The notes under the pieces were generated by a model that worked only from the letters and a program-made list of their open reading frames with translations, searched no databases and was not told the DNA's origin. DNA of 42,772 bases, from NCBI GenBank assembly GCA_046154125.1, contig JBJXEJ010000192.1:1-42772 (forward strand), read 5' to 3'. Source of the DNA: PBB1 sp046154125 (GTDB lineage Bacteria > Pseudomonadota > Gammaproteobacteria > Burkholderiales > Burkholderiaceae_C). This document shows, one piece after another, positions 10,550 through 18,410 of the stretch. How positions within the stretch are numbered: the first letter of the stretch is position 1; every line of letters starts with the position of its first letter. Position numbers and translations under genes: made by a program.

Positions 10550-12580
10550 ATGTTCACGAAAATTCTGATCGCCAACCGTGGTGAGATCGCCTGCCGGGTG
10601 ATCAAGACCGCGAAGAAGATGGGCATCCTGACGGTGGCCGTCTACTCGGATGCCGACCGTGAGGCGCGCCATGTGGCGCTGGCCGACGAGGCGGTGCACA
10701 TCGGCCCGGCGCCGTCGCGCGAGTCGTACCTGGTGATGGACAAGATCATCGCGGCCTGCAAGCAGACCGGCGCGCAGGCGGTGCACCCCGGCTACGGATT
10801 CCTCAGCGAGAACACCGAGTTCGCGCGCCGCGTCGAGGAAGAAGGCATCGTCTTCATCGGCCCGAAGCACGCGTCGATCGCGGCGATGGGCGACAAGATT
10901 GCTTCCAAGAAGCTGGCGGGCGATGCCAGGGTCAACACCATTCCCGGCTACAACGCCGCGATCGACACGGCAGAGCATGCGGTCGAGATCGCCAAGGGCA
11001 TCGGCTACCCGGTCATGATCAAGGCCAGCGCAGGCGGCGGCGGCAAGGGCCTGCGGGTGGCCTTCGACGACAAGCAGGCGTTCGAGGGCTTCACCTCGTG
11101 CCGCAACGAGGCGCGCAACAGCTTCGGCGACGACCGCGTCTTCATCGAGAAGTTCGTCGAGGAGCCGCGCCACATCGAGATCCAGATCCTCGGCGATGCT
11201 TACGGCAACACCGTCTACCTGCATGAGCGCGAGTGCTCGATCCAGCGCCGCCACCAGAAGGTGATCGAGGAGGCGCCGTCACCCTTCATCAGCGAGGCCA
11301 CCCGCAAGGCGATGGGCGAACAGGCCGTTCAGCTGGCGAAGGCGGTGAACTACCAGAGCGCCGGCACGGTGGAGTTCGTCGTCGGCAAGGACCAGAGCTT
11401 CTACTTTCTCGAGATGAACACCCGGCTGCAGGTCGAGCACCCGGTCACCGAAGGCATCACCGGGCTCGACCTGGTCGAGCTGATGATCCGTGTCGCGGCG
11501 GGCGAGAGGCTGTACCTGACGCAGGAGGACATCCAGCGCGATGGCTGGGCAATCGAATGCCGCATCAACGCCGAAGACCCGTTCCGCGGCTTCCTGCCGT
11601 CGACCGGCCGGCTGGTGAAGTTCGCCCCGCCGGTCGAGACCTGGACCGCGAGCGGTGAGGTCCCCGAAGATGGCGGCGTGCGGGTTGACACCGGCGTGAT
11701 CGACGGCGGCGAGATTCCGATGTTCTACGACTCGATGATCGCCAAGCTGGTGGTCAAGGGCCGCGACCGGCTCGATGCCATCGCGAAGATGCGCGAGGCG
11801 CTGAACGCGTTCGCGATCCGCGGCGTCAGTTCGAACATCCCGTTTCAGGCGGCGCTGCTGGCGCACCCTAGATTCGTCGCTGGTGATTTCAACACCGGCT
11901 TCATCGCCGAGCAGTTCCCCAACGGTTTCTCGGCGGCCGCGCTGCCCCAGACCGACCCGATGCTGCTGCGCGCCCTGGCGGCGGTGGCCAACCGCATCCA
12001 CCTCGACCGCTCGGCGCGCATCAGCGGCCAGCTGCCGGGACACGAATTCGTCATCAAGGCCGATTCGGTCGTGATCACGACCGACGGTCAGGGCCAGTCC
12101 GATCAGGTGCCGGTGACGGTCGTTCCCGAGAACGGCGGATTTCGTGTCACTCTGGGCGGTGCCAGCTACGGCATCGAATTCGACTCCCCGCTGCGCGAGG
12201 TCGTGATCCACGGCCGCATCGACGACCGGCCGTTCTGCGCGCAGATCGAGCGCATCGGCCTGGCCTACCGCGTGATCCACAACGGCACCCAGATCGACGC
12301 CAAGGTGGTTTCGCCCTTTGCTGCGCAGATGTCTGCGCTGATGCCTTTCAAGGCGCCACCGGACCTGTCGCGCTTCCTGCTGTCGCCGATGCCGGGGTTG
12401 CTGGTCGACGTGACGGTCAAGCCCGGTCAGAAGGTGCTGGCCGGCGAGAAGCTGGCCGTGATCGAGGCGATGAAGATGGAGAACATCCTGCTCGCCACGC
12501 AGGATGCGGTGGTGGCGGAAGTGAAGGCCGAGAAGGGCGAAAGTCTCGCAGTCGATCAAGTGATCATTCGTTTTGAATGA
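10550..12580 (+). CDS. pccA: Propionyl-CoA carboxylase alpha chain (biotin carboxylase plus biotin carrier)
   Basis: This subunit carboxylates biotin with ATP and bicarbonate and carries the biotin to PccB. The 676-residue chain has the biotin-carboxylase N-domain (KILIANRGEIACRVI), the ATP-grasp with the glycine-rich loop KASAGGGGKGLRVA, the catalytic FLEMNTRLQVEHPVTE segment, a linking BT region (about 480-600), and a C-terminal biotinyl domain with EAMKMEN; the acceptor lysine is K642, 35 residues from the end. The ATG at 10550 is preferred over the in-frame TTG two codons upstream. Its stop lies 10 bases before the next gene. Confidence 0.96.
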   Translation: MFTKILIANRGEIACRVIKTAKKMGILTVAVYSDADREARHVALADEAVHIGPAPSRESYLVMDKIIAACKQTGAQAVHPGYGFLSENTEFARRVEEEGIVFIGPKHASIAAMGDKIASKKLAGDARVNTIPGYNAAIDTAEHAVEIAKGIGYPVMIKASAGGGGKGLRVAFDDKQAFEGFTSCRNEARNSFGDDRVFIEKFVEEPRHIEIQILGDAYGNTVYLHERECSIQRRHQKVIEEAPSPFISEATRKAMGEQAVQLAKAVNYQSAGTVEFVVGKDQSFYFLEMNTRLQVEHPVTEGITGLDLVELMIRVAAGERLYLTQEDIQRDGWAIECRINAEDPFRGFLPSTGRLVKFAPPVETWTASGEVPEDGGVRVDTGVIDGGEIPMFYDSMIAKLVVKGRDRLDAIAKMREALNAFAIRGVSSNIPFQAALLAHPRFVAGDFNTGFIAEQFPNGFSAAALPQTDPMLLRALAAVANRIHLDRSARISGQLPGHEFVIKADSVVITTDGQGQSDQVPVTVVPENGGFRVTLGGASYGIEFDSPLREVVIHGRIDDRPFCAQIERIGLAYRVIHNGTQIDAKVVSPFAAQMSALMPFKAPPDLSRFLLSPMPGLLVDVTVKPGQKVLAGEKLAVIEAMKMENILLATQDAVVAEVKAEKGESLAVDQVIIRFE

Positions 12581-12590
12581 GGCCGTTGCC

Positions 12591-13061
12591 ATGAGCGAAA
12601 CCAAGCGACCTTTTCGAGTGCTGGGCATCCAGCAGGTGGCCATCGGTGGGCCGAGCAAGGAGCGGTTGCGCACGTTGTGGGTCGACATGCTCGGACTCGA
12701 GGTCACCGGCAACTTCGTCAGCGAACGCGAGAACGTCGACGAGGACATCTGCGCGATGGGCCGTGGCGCATTCAAGGTCGAGGTCGACCTGATGCAGCCG
12801 ATCGATCCCGACAAGAAGCCGGCGGTGCACACCACACCGCTGAACCACATCGGGCTGTGGATCGACGATCTGCCGGCTGCCGTCACATGGCTCGGCGCCA
12901 ATGGCGTGCGCTTTGCACCGGGCGGCATTCGCAAGGGCGCAGCCGGCCACGACATCTGCTTTCTGCACCCGAAGAGCAACGACGAATTCCCGGTGGCCGG
13001 CGAGGGCGTGCTCATCGAGTTGGTGCAGGCACCGCCGGAGATCGTGGCGGCACTGGGCTGA
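12591..13061 (+). CDS. VOC-family protein, probable methylmalonyl-CoA epimerase
   Basis: PccB makes the S form of methylmalonyl-CoA and the mutase needs the R form, so an epimerase is the one step missing from this operon. This 156-residue protein has two glyoxalase-type beta-alpha-beta-beta-beta modules. Metal ligand candidates are Gln in GIQQVAIG, Glu in FKVEVDL, His in LNHIGLW and Glu in LIELVQ, the Q/E-H-E pattern of the VOC superfamily. The first position is Gln rather than the His usual in known epimerases, so a lactoylglutathione-lyase-like function is not excluded. The ATG at 12591 is chosen; it lies 10 bases after pccA. Confidence 0.7.
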   Translation: MSETKRPFRVLGIQQVAIGGPSKERLRTLWVDMLGLEVTGNFVSERENVDEDICAMGRGAFKVEVDLMQPIDPDKKPAVHTTPLNHIGLWIDDLPAAVTWLGANGVRFAPGGIRKGAAGHDICFLHPKSNDEFPVAGEGVLIELVQAPPEIVAALG

Positions 13062-13084
13062 TTGGGCCGCACACCTCCCGCGCT

Positions 13085-13104
13085 CGGGTGCCGTCTTGCG
13101 CCCG
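13085..13104. terminator. Hairpin between convergent epimerase and acyltransferase genes
   Basis: CGGGTGC at 13085-13091 can pair with GCGCCCG at 13098-13104 (one wobble pair) around a 6-base loop, in the 58-base gap between two convergent genes. There is no T tract, so termination is uncertain. Confidence 0.3.
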
Positions 13105-13119
13105 GGCCGGGATCTGGAA

Positions 13120-14217
13120 TCAGCGCGTCATTGCAGGGCCGGGACCGGCTGTCGCGTTCTTTCGCGGCTTCATCCACAGCTTCTCGAACCCGTGCCACGA
13201 CAGCGCAGCGAGGATGGTCGTCAGCAGCAAGGTGGTCCAGAGCAGCCTGTAGCCCTTCCAGGGGGTTCTTTCCAGCAAGGTCGTCAGCACGGGCAGGTGC
13301 CACAGGTACAGGCCATAGCTGATCTCTCCCAGATACCGGAATGGCCACGACAGCCAGCCCGGGTTCCACGGGATCATCACCACGCAGGCCAGCAGGGCGG
13401 CGAAGCCCAGCGACAGCAAGGTTCGCCACCCGCAGATCATCGCGGGGTAGTACCAGTAGTTCGCTCGGGGCCAGAACACGAACCAGGCTGCGCTGAGCGC
13501 CAGCGCAGCGACCACGAACGCCACTGCGAAGCGTCGCGGGCTGAACCGCAGTTGGCCGGAGATGGCCAGCTTGGCCAGGGCGATGCCGAAGCCGAACTGG
13601 TCGAGCGTGCCGGGCAGCTGGGTTGCCGCGACGCGTTGTTCGTTCACGTCGCTCAGACCCGGCACCCAGGCCAGCGTCGTCGTGTATCGCCACGCGACCG
13701 CAATCGCCACCCATGTCAGCAGCAGGCGCCACCAGGTGGTACGAGCCAGCCAGGGAGTCACCAGCACGATCAGCATGTAGAACTGGGCCTCCAGCGCCAC
13801 CGACCAGTTGGGGCCGTTGATCGAACCGGAAGTCGAGGGCCACAGGTTGTGGACGAAGAACAGGTGGCTCGTGACCTGTCTCACCGACTCCCAACCGTGG
13901 TTCAGCACGTCGGGGTTTACCAGGGTCACGTAGCAGACCAGCGTGGCCAGATAGAGCGGAACGATCCGTCGCACGCGCCGCTCGGCGAAGTGGGCTTGCC
14001 AGTTCGCCCGCGTGGCATGCGCCTCGATGGCCGCCTTGGCAATCACGAATCCGCTGATCACCAGAAACAGGTCGACCCCGAGCCAGCCGATGCGCGGAAG
14101 GCGAGAGAAACCCTTGTACGCAAAGGTCGTCCAGCCGCTGTTCTCGATGACGTGATACCAGATCACGAGCAGCGCAGCGATGCCGCGCAGGATGTCGATG
14201 TACGGATAGCGCTGCAT
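13120..14217 (-). CDS. Acyltransferase-3 family membrane protein
   Basis: This 365-residue polytopic protein belongs to the acyltransferase-3 family (OafA/NodX/YrhL type), which O-acylates surface sugars, lipids or peptidoglycan using acyl-CoA. The N-terminus has the family signature YPYIDILRGIAALLVIWYHV with its catalytic-type His, then GWLGVDLFLVISGFVI and the RRVRRIVPLYLA segment; about ten hydrophobic helices follow. Near the C-terminus is the GEISYGLYLWHLPVL motif. There is no extra periplasmic SGNH domain. It stands alone, diverging from gspA with only 20 bases between start codons, so the target sugar cannot be inferred. Confidence 0.9.
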   Translation of the reverse strand: MQRYPYIDILRGIAALLVIWYHVIENSGWTTFAYKGFSRLPRIGWLGVDLFLVISGFVIAKAAIEAHATRANWQAHFAERRVRRIVPLYLATLVCYVTLVNPDVLNHGWESVRQVTSHLFFVHNLWPSTSGSINGPNWSVALEAQFYMLIVLVTPWLARTTWWRLLLTWVAIAVAWRYTTTLAWVPGLSDVNEQRVAATQLPGTLDQFGFGIALAKLAISGQLRFSPRRFAVAFVVAALALSAAWFVFWPRANYWYYPAMICGWRTLLSLGFAALLACVVMIPWNPGWLSWPFRYLGEISYGLYLWHLPVLTTLLERTPWKGYRLLWTTLLLTTILAALSWHGFEKLWMKPRKNATAGPGPAMTR

Positions 14218-14237
14218 AGGCCGCTATTCTCGCCACC

Positions 14238-15956
14238 ATGTACGTTGACTTCTTCGGCCTGAAGCAGGCGCCGTTCTCGATCGCGCCGGATCCCCGCTAT
14301 CTGTTCATGAGCGAGCGGCATCGCGAGGCGCTGGCCCACCTGTTGTACGGGCTGGGCGGCGGCGGTGGTTTCGTGCTGCTGACCGGCGAGATCGGCGCCG
14401 GCAAGACCACGGTGTGCCGCTGCTTCCTGGAGCAGATTCCGGAGCGCTGCAACGTCGCCTACATCTTCAACCCCAAGCTCACCGCCATCGAGCTGGTGCG
14501 ATCGGTGTGCGACGAGTTCCGCATCGCGTATCCGCAGCGCGAGCCGGGGACGGCCACGGTCACCGACTACCTCGACCCGCTCAATGCCTTCCTGCTGAAG
14601 ACGCATGCGGCGGGGCAGAACAACGTGCTCATCATCGACGAGGCGCAGAACCTGTCGGCCGACGTGCTCGAGCAGCTGCGGCTGATGACCAATCTGGAGA
14701 CCAGCGAGCGCAAGCTGCTGCAGATCGTCCTGATCGGCCAGCCCGAACTGCGCGGCATGCTGGCACAGCCCGGCTTGCAGCAGCTGGCCCAGCGCGTGAT
14801 CGCGCGCTTCCACCTCGAGGCGTTGAGCGAGGCCGAGACGGCGCAGTACATCCGCCACCGGCTGTCGGTGGCCGGTCGGGTCGGGCCGATCCCGTTTGCC
14901 GACGACACGCTGCGGCGCATCCATCGCCTGTGCGGCGGGGTGCCCCGCCGCATCAACCTGCTGTGCGATCGGGCGCTGCTGGGCGCCTACGCGAGCGGTC
15001 AGGCGGTGGTCGACCGGCGCATCGTCGACAAGGCGGCCCGCGAGGTCTTCGATGCCGCCGATGTGCAGCCGCCGGCAGACCGGTCCGCATCGCGCCGTCA
15101 GCTGCTGCTCGTGGCGCTGCTGGCGGGCCTGGTCGGAATGGTGGCCGCCTACGCTGGCGCAAGGATCTGGTTCGAGCGGCCGGGGCGCGTGCTGCATCCG
15201 GCAGCCCGTCCGGCGAGCGCGCCCGCATCGGCCGCTTCCGCCGTGTCGATGCCTGCGGTCGTGGCTCCGCCGGCCTCCGCCGCGTCGGCCGCATCGAGTG
15301 CGGCGCCTGCGCTTTCGCCGGCCAGCCCGGTTGCCTTCGACGTGAACACCGCGTTCACCCTGCTGCCGCGTCGCGAAGGCGATGCCTGGCGGGCGCTGGC
15401 CGCGCGCTGGACAGTCGACCTGGGCGCTGACGAAGGCGACCCGTGCCTGGCCGCTCTGGCACATCAGTTGTCGTGCTACCGCGCGACGACCACGCTGGCC
15501 GTGATCCGGCAGCTGGGCCGCCCGGGCATCGTGACGCTTCGGGACGCCCACGACCAGCCTGCCTATGCGCTGCTTGGCGCGCTGGGGTCGGATAGCGCGA
15601 CGCTGATTGCCGGCGATGCGGTGCTGATCGTGCCGCTGAGCGTGCTGGCCACCGTCTGGCGCGGGGAGTTCGCGACCCTCTGGCGCGCACCGCCGAACTA
15701 CCGCGTGCCCCTGATGCCCGGCAGTTCCGGAGCGGTGGTCGATGCGCTGGCGGCTCGTATCGCGGCCGTGTCCGGTGAACCCGAGCCGGCAGGCCGTCGG
15801 GGCTTCGATGCGACGCTGCAGGCCCGGGTGTCGTCGTTCCAGCGCGCCCAGGGCCTGCAGCCCGACGGCATCGTCGGTCCGACCACCTTCATGCAGCTGA
15901 ACCGCGCCTCCGGCATCGACGAACCCCGCCTGCTCGGCGAACCTGCCGCTCACTGA
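14238..15956 (+). CDS. gspA: GspA/ExeA-type secretion ATPase with peptidoglycan-binding domain
   Basis: GspA and GspB form an inner-membrane complex that helps place the type II secretin through the peptidoglycan. The 572-residue protein has an AAA-type ATPase domain (Walker A GEIGAGKTT at about 50-58; Walker B VLIIDEAQNL at about 130), a transmembrane helix near 285-305, an Ala/Pro-rich periplasmic linker, and a C-terminal peptidoglycan-binding repeat (FQRAQGLQPDGIVGPTTFMQL, about 530-550). This is the ExeA layout. No other type II secretion genes are in the window, so the pair is an outlier from its main cluster or serves another envelope machine. Confidence 0.92.
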   Translation: MYVDFFGLKQAPFSIAPDPRYLFMSERHREALAHLLYGLGGGGGFVLLTGEIGAGKTTVCRCFLEQIPERCNVAYIFNPKLTAIELVRSVCDEFRIAYPQREPGTATVTDYLDPLNAFLLKTHAAGQNNVLIIDEAQNLSADVLEQLRLMTNLETSERKLLQIVLIGQPELRGMLAQPGLQQLAQRVIARFHLEALSEAETAQYIRHRLSVAGRVGPIPFADDTLRRIHRLCGGVPRRINLLCDRALLGAYASGQAVVDRRIVDKAAREVFDAADVQPPADRSASRRQLLLVALLAGLVGMVAAYAGARIWFERPGRVLHPAARPASAPASAASAVSMPAVVAPPASAASAASSAAPALSPASPVAFDVNTAFTLLPRREGDAWRALAARWTVDLGADEGDPCLAALAHQLSCYRATTTLAVIRQLGRPGIVTLRDAHDQPAYALLGALGSDSATLIAGDAVLIVPLSVLATVWRGEFATLWRAPPNYRVPLMPGSSGAVVDALAARIAAVSGEPEPAGRRGFDATLQARVSSFQRAQGLQPDGIVGPTTFMQLNRASGIDEPRLLGEPAAH

Positions 15957-15963
15957 ACCGACC

Positions 15964-16716
15964 ATGTCGTACATCCTCGATGCACTGAAGCGCGCTGAAT
16001 CCGAACGCAGCCGTGGCGCGATCCCGAACATCCATGTCCAGTCCGATCCGGTGGCCACGCAGGCGGGATCGCGACAGTCGGTGCTGCGCGTCGGCATCGT
16101 CGCGATCGCGCTGGTGATCGCCCTGGTCGCAGGGTGGGCGTGGTGGGCCGGGTCGGGGCCGGCGGAGCTGCCACCATCTTCGACCGGACCGGTTGCGGTG
16201 TTGCCTGCTTCGCCGCAGATCGCCCATGTGGCGGTCCGTCCCGTGCCATCCGTTCAGCCCGCTTCGATGCCATCACCCGTGCCAGCCGCACCCGCGCAGA
16301 TCGAGCCGCCGATCGTGCCGACGCGCACGCCACCGGTGGCTGCGATCGCTCCGGCTGTGACGACCCCCCCGGCATCGCCGCGCCCCCGGACTTCAGCCGC
16401 AGGGCCCAGCGCATCCAGGCAGGCCATGGCTCCCATTGAGTCGCCCAGGGCAGACGCGCCCGCGACGCCCTCGGCAGCAAGCGACGAGCGCGTGTATTCG
16501 TTGAAGGAACTGCCCGACGACATCCGAACCGGCCTGCCGGCATTGGCCGTCGGTGGGGCAACCTATTCGGAGAATGCGGCGAGCCGCATGCTCATCGTCA
16601 ATGGCAACATCTTCCACGAGGGCGACAAGCTGACGCCGGAAGTGACGCTGCAGCAGATCAAGCTGCGCACCGCGGTGCTGACCTACCGCGGATATCGGTA
16701 CTTCATCAACTACTGA
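15964..16716 (+). CDS. gspB: GspB-type secretion assembly protein
   Basis: This 250-residue partner of GspA starts with the family signature MSYILDALKRAESERSRG, has one transmembrane helix at about residues 40-60, a long Pro/Ala-rich periplasmic linker (about 65-170), and a C-terminal domain with a PDDIRTGLPAL motif, an ILI-type strand pair (RMLIVNGNIFHEGDKL) and a final YRGYRYFINY. It begins 7 bases after gspA, so both are co-transcribed. It ends 15 bases before the convergent thyA gene. Confidence 0.9.
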   Translation: MSYILDALKRAESERSRGAIPNIHVQSDPVATQAGSRQSVLRVGIVAIALVIALVAGWAWWAGSGPAELPPSSTGPVAVLPASPQIAHVAVRPVPSVQPASMPSPVPAAPAQIEPPIVPTRTPPVAAIAPAVTTPPASPRPRTSAAGPSASRQAMAPIESPRADAPATPSAASDERVYSLKELPDDIRTGLPALAVGGATYSENAASRMLIVNGNIFHEGDKLTPEVTLQQIKLRTAVLTYRGYRYFINY

Positions 16717-16731
16717 CGATCGCCGGCGACG

Positions 16732-17550
16732 TCAGATCGCCACCGGTGCCTTGATCGCCGGATGGGGCTCGTAACCCAGCACTTCGAAATCGTCGAACTC
16801 GTAATCGAAGATCGTGCTCGGACGCTGCTTGATGTGCAGCCTGGGCAGCGGGCGGGGTGTGCGCGTGAGCTGCAGATCGACCTGCTCGGCATGGTTGCTG
16901 TAAAGGTGGCAATCGCCGCCGGTCCAGACGAAGTCGCCCACCTGCAGGTCGCACTGCTGCGCGACCATGTGCGTCAGCAGCGCGTAGCTTGCGATGTTGA
17001 AAGGCACGCCCAGGAAGATGTCCGCACTGCGCTGGTACAGCTGGCAACTGAGCCGCCCAGGCTCGCCCGCGACGGCCGAAGGCGCCACGTAGAACTGGAA
17101 GAACGCATGGCACGGCATCAGCGCCATCTTGTCGAGGTCGGCGACGTTCCATGCGCTGACGATGATCCGGCGCGAGTCGGGGTTGGTCTTCAGCGTGCGG
17201 ATCACGTCGGCGATCTGGTCGATGTGCCTGCCGTCAGGAGTCGGCCAGCTGCGCCACTGCACCCCGTAGACCGGTCCGAGGTCGCCGTCGGGCTTGGCCC
17301 ACTCGTCCCAGATCGTCACGCCGCGCTCCTGCAGCCAGCGCGCGTTGCCGTCGCCACGCAGGAACCACAGCAATTCGAGAATCACCGACTTCAGGTGCAC
17401 CTTCTTCGTCGTGATCAGCGGGAACCCCGCCGTCAGGTCGAAGCGCATCTGGTGGCCGAAGATGCTCTTGGTGCCGGTGCCGGTGCGATCCGGCTTGAAC
17501 ACACCGTGGTCGCGCACCAGGCGCATCAGGTCTTCGTAAGGGCTGTGCAT
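16732..17550 (-). CDS. thyA: Thymidylate synthase
   Basis: ThyA methylates dUMP to dTMP with methylene-tetrahydrofolate, making dihydrofolate that FolA (this window, 1839-2336) recycles. The 272-residue protein is close to the E. coli length. The nucleophile is C147 in ALMPCHAFFQFYV, equivalent to E. coli C146; the phosphate-binding DSRRIIVSAWN precedes it and the FDYEFDDF segment lies near the C-terminus. A short insertion (about APSAVAGEPGR) follows the active site. I set the start at the ATG at 17550; the longer frame continues into the neighbouring lipoprotein gene on the same strand and is not conserved. Confidence 0.96.
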   Translation of the reverse strand: MHSPYEDLMRLVRDHGVFKPDRTGTGTKSIFGHQMRFDLTAGFPLITTKKVHLKSVILELLWFLRGDGNARWLQERGVTIWDEWAKPDGDLGPVYGVQWRSWPTPDGRHIDQIADVIRTLKTNPDSRRIIVSAWNVADLDKMALMPCHAFFQFYVAPSAVAGEPGRLSCQLYQRSADIFLGVPFNIASYALLTHMVAQQCDLQVGDFVWTGGDCHLYSNHAEQVDLQLTRTPRPLPRLHIKQRPSTIFDYEFDDFEVLGYEPHPAIKAPVAI

Positions 17551-17614
17551 GGCGCAGAGGGTGGTCGGTCGATCGCGGATTATCCGCGTCGACCGGTCAC
17601 TCCCTGCGCTGCCG

Positions 17615-18274
17615 TCAGGCCTCCGGCTCGCGCAGGAAGATCTCCACGCGTCGGTTCTGTGCACGGCCGGCTTCGGTGGCGTTGTCGGCCACTGGCTCGT
17701 TCTTGCCGCGGCCGGCGGTTTCGATCCGGCCGACTGCCACACCGCGGGCGGCCAGGTAGTCGCGCACGCTCTGCGCGCGCTCGACCGACAGCGGGTTGTT
17801 GATCGCGTCGCTGCCTGTGCTGTCGGTGTGGCCGACGATCAGCAACCGGGCGCGCGGGTCTTCGCGCAGGCTGGCTGCGAACGGATCGAGCACGCCGCGC
17901 AATGGGGGCTTGATCGCGTAGCTGCTGGTGTCGAACGAGATGTCGTTCGGGATGTTGAGCTTCAGCTGGTTGTCGGCGGTTCGGCTGACCTCGACGCCCG
18001 TGCCCTGCGTGGCCTGCTCCATCGTCTGCTTGCGCTCTTCCATGCGCTTGGACCAGATGTTGCCCGCCACCGCGCCGAGCACGCCGCCGATGACCGCTCC
18101 GGTGCCAGCCCTGCCGCCCACCACGGCGCCGAGCACCGCACCGCTGGCCGCACCGATGCCGGCGCCCTGGGCCGTGCCCTGCTGCTCGGCGGTCATGTTC
18201 GCGCAGCCGCCCAGCATCAACGCGCTGGCGGTCAGGGCCCACACGGGCCGGTGGATCGAGCTGGGGATTTTCAT
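17615..18274 (-). CDS. OmpA-family outer-membrane lipoprotein with glycine-zipper segment
   Basis: The N-terminus has a signal peptide ending in a lipobox (LGGC, Cys24), followed by Ala-Asn, so outer-membrane sorting is expected. Residues about 35-75 form a glycine-zipper stretch (GAGIGAASGAVLGAVVGG and a second Gly/Ala repeat). The C-terminal half (about 105-215) is an OmpA-like peptidoglycan-binding domain with VGHTDSTGSD and NNPLSVERAQSVRDYL, the region that holds diaminopimelate. The protein therefore likely tethers the outer membrane to the wall. It is 219 residues, a common length for YiaD-like proteins. It lies upstream of thyA on the same strand with a 64-base gap. Confidence 0.92.
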   Translation of the reverse strand: MKIPSSIHRPVWALTASALMLGGCANMTAEQQGTAQGAGIGAASGAVLGAVVGGRAGTGAVIGGVLGAVAGNIWSKRMEERKQTMEQATQGTGVEVSRTADNQLKLNIPNDISFDTSSYAIKPPLRGVLDPFAASLREDPRARLLIVGHTDSTGSDAINNPLSVERAQSVRDYLAARGVAVGRIETAGRGKNEPVADNATEAGRAQNRRVEIFLREPEA

Positions 18275-18410
18275 GAAGACCTCTGGAATCGTTGGATCGT
18301 TGCATGGTGCAACGTCATCCGATCCTGCTTCATCGCGTCGCGTTCCGCTGTCGGAGTCCGAACGGCACGCGTGTCAGCGGCGGCCTACACCGCTGGGGGA
18401 GCGCGGGCTC

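Noticed and set aside
11279..14239. Long minus-strand open frame spanning pccA, the VOC gene and the acyltransferase
   Set aside because: It runs through two oppositely oriented, clearly real genes and is out of frame with the acyltransferase; no domain is recognisable.
14163..16097. Minus-strand open frame opposite gspA
   Set aside because: Shadow of a high-GC gene; the plus-strand gspA has ATPase, membrane and peptidoglycan-binding motifs in order.
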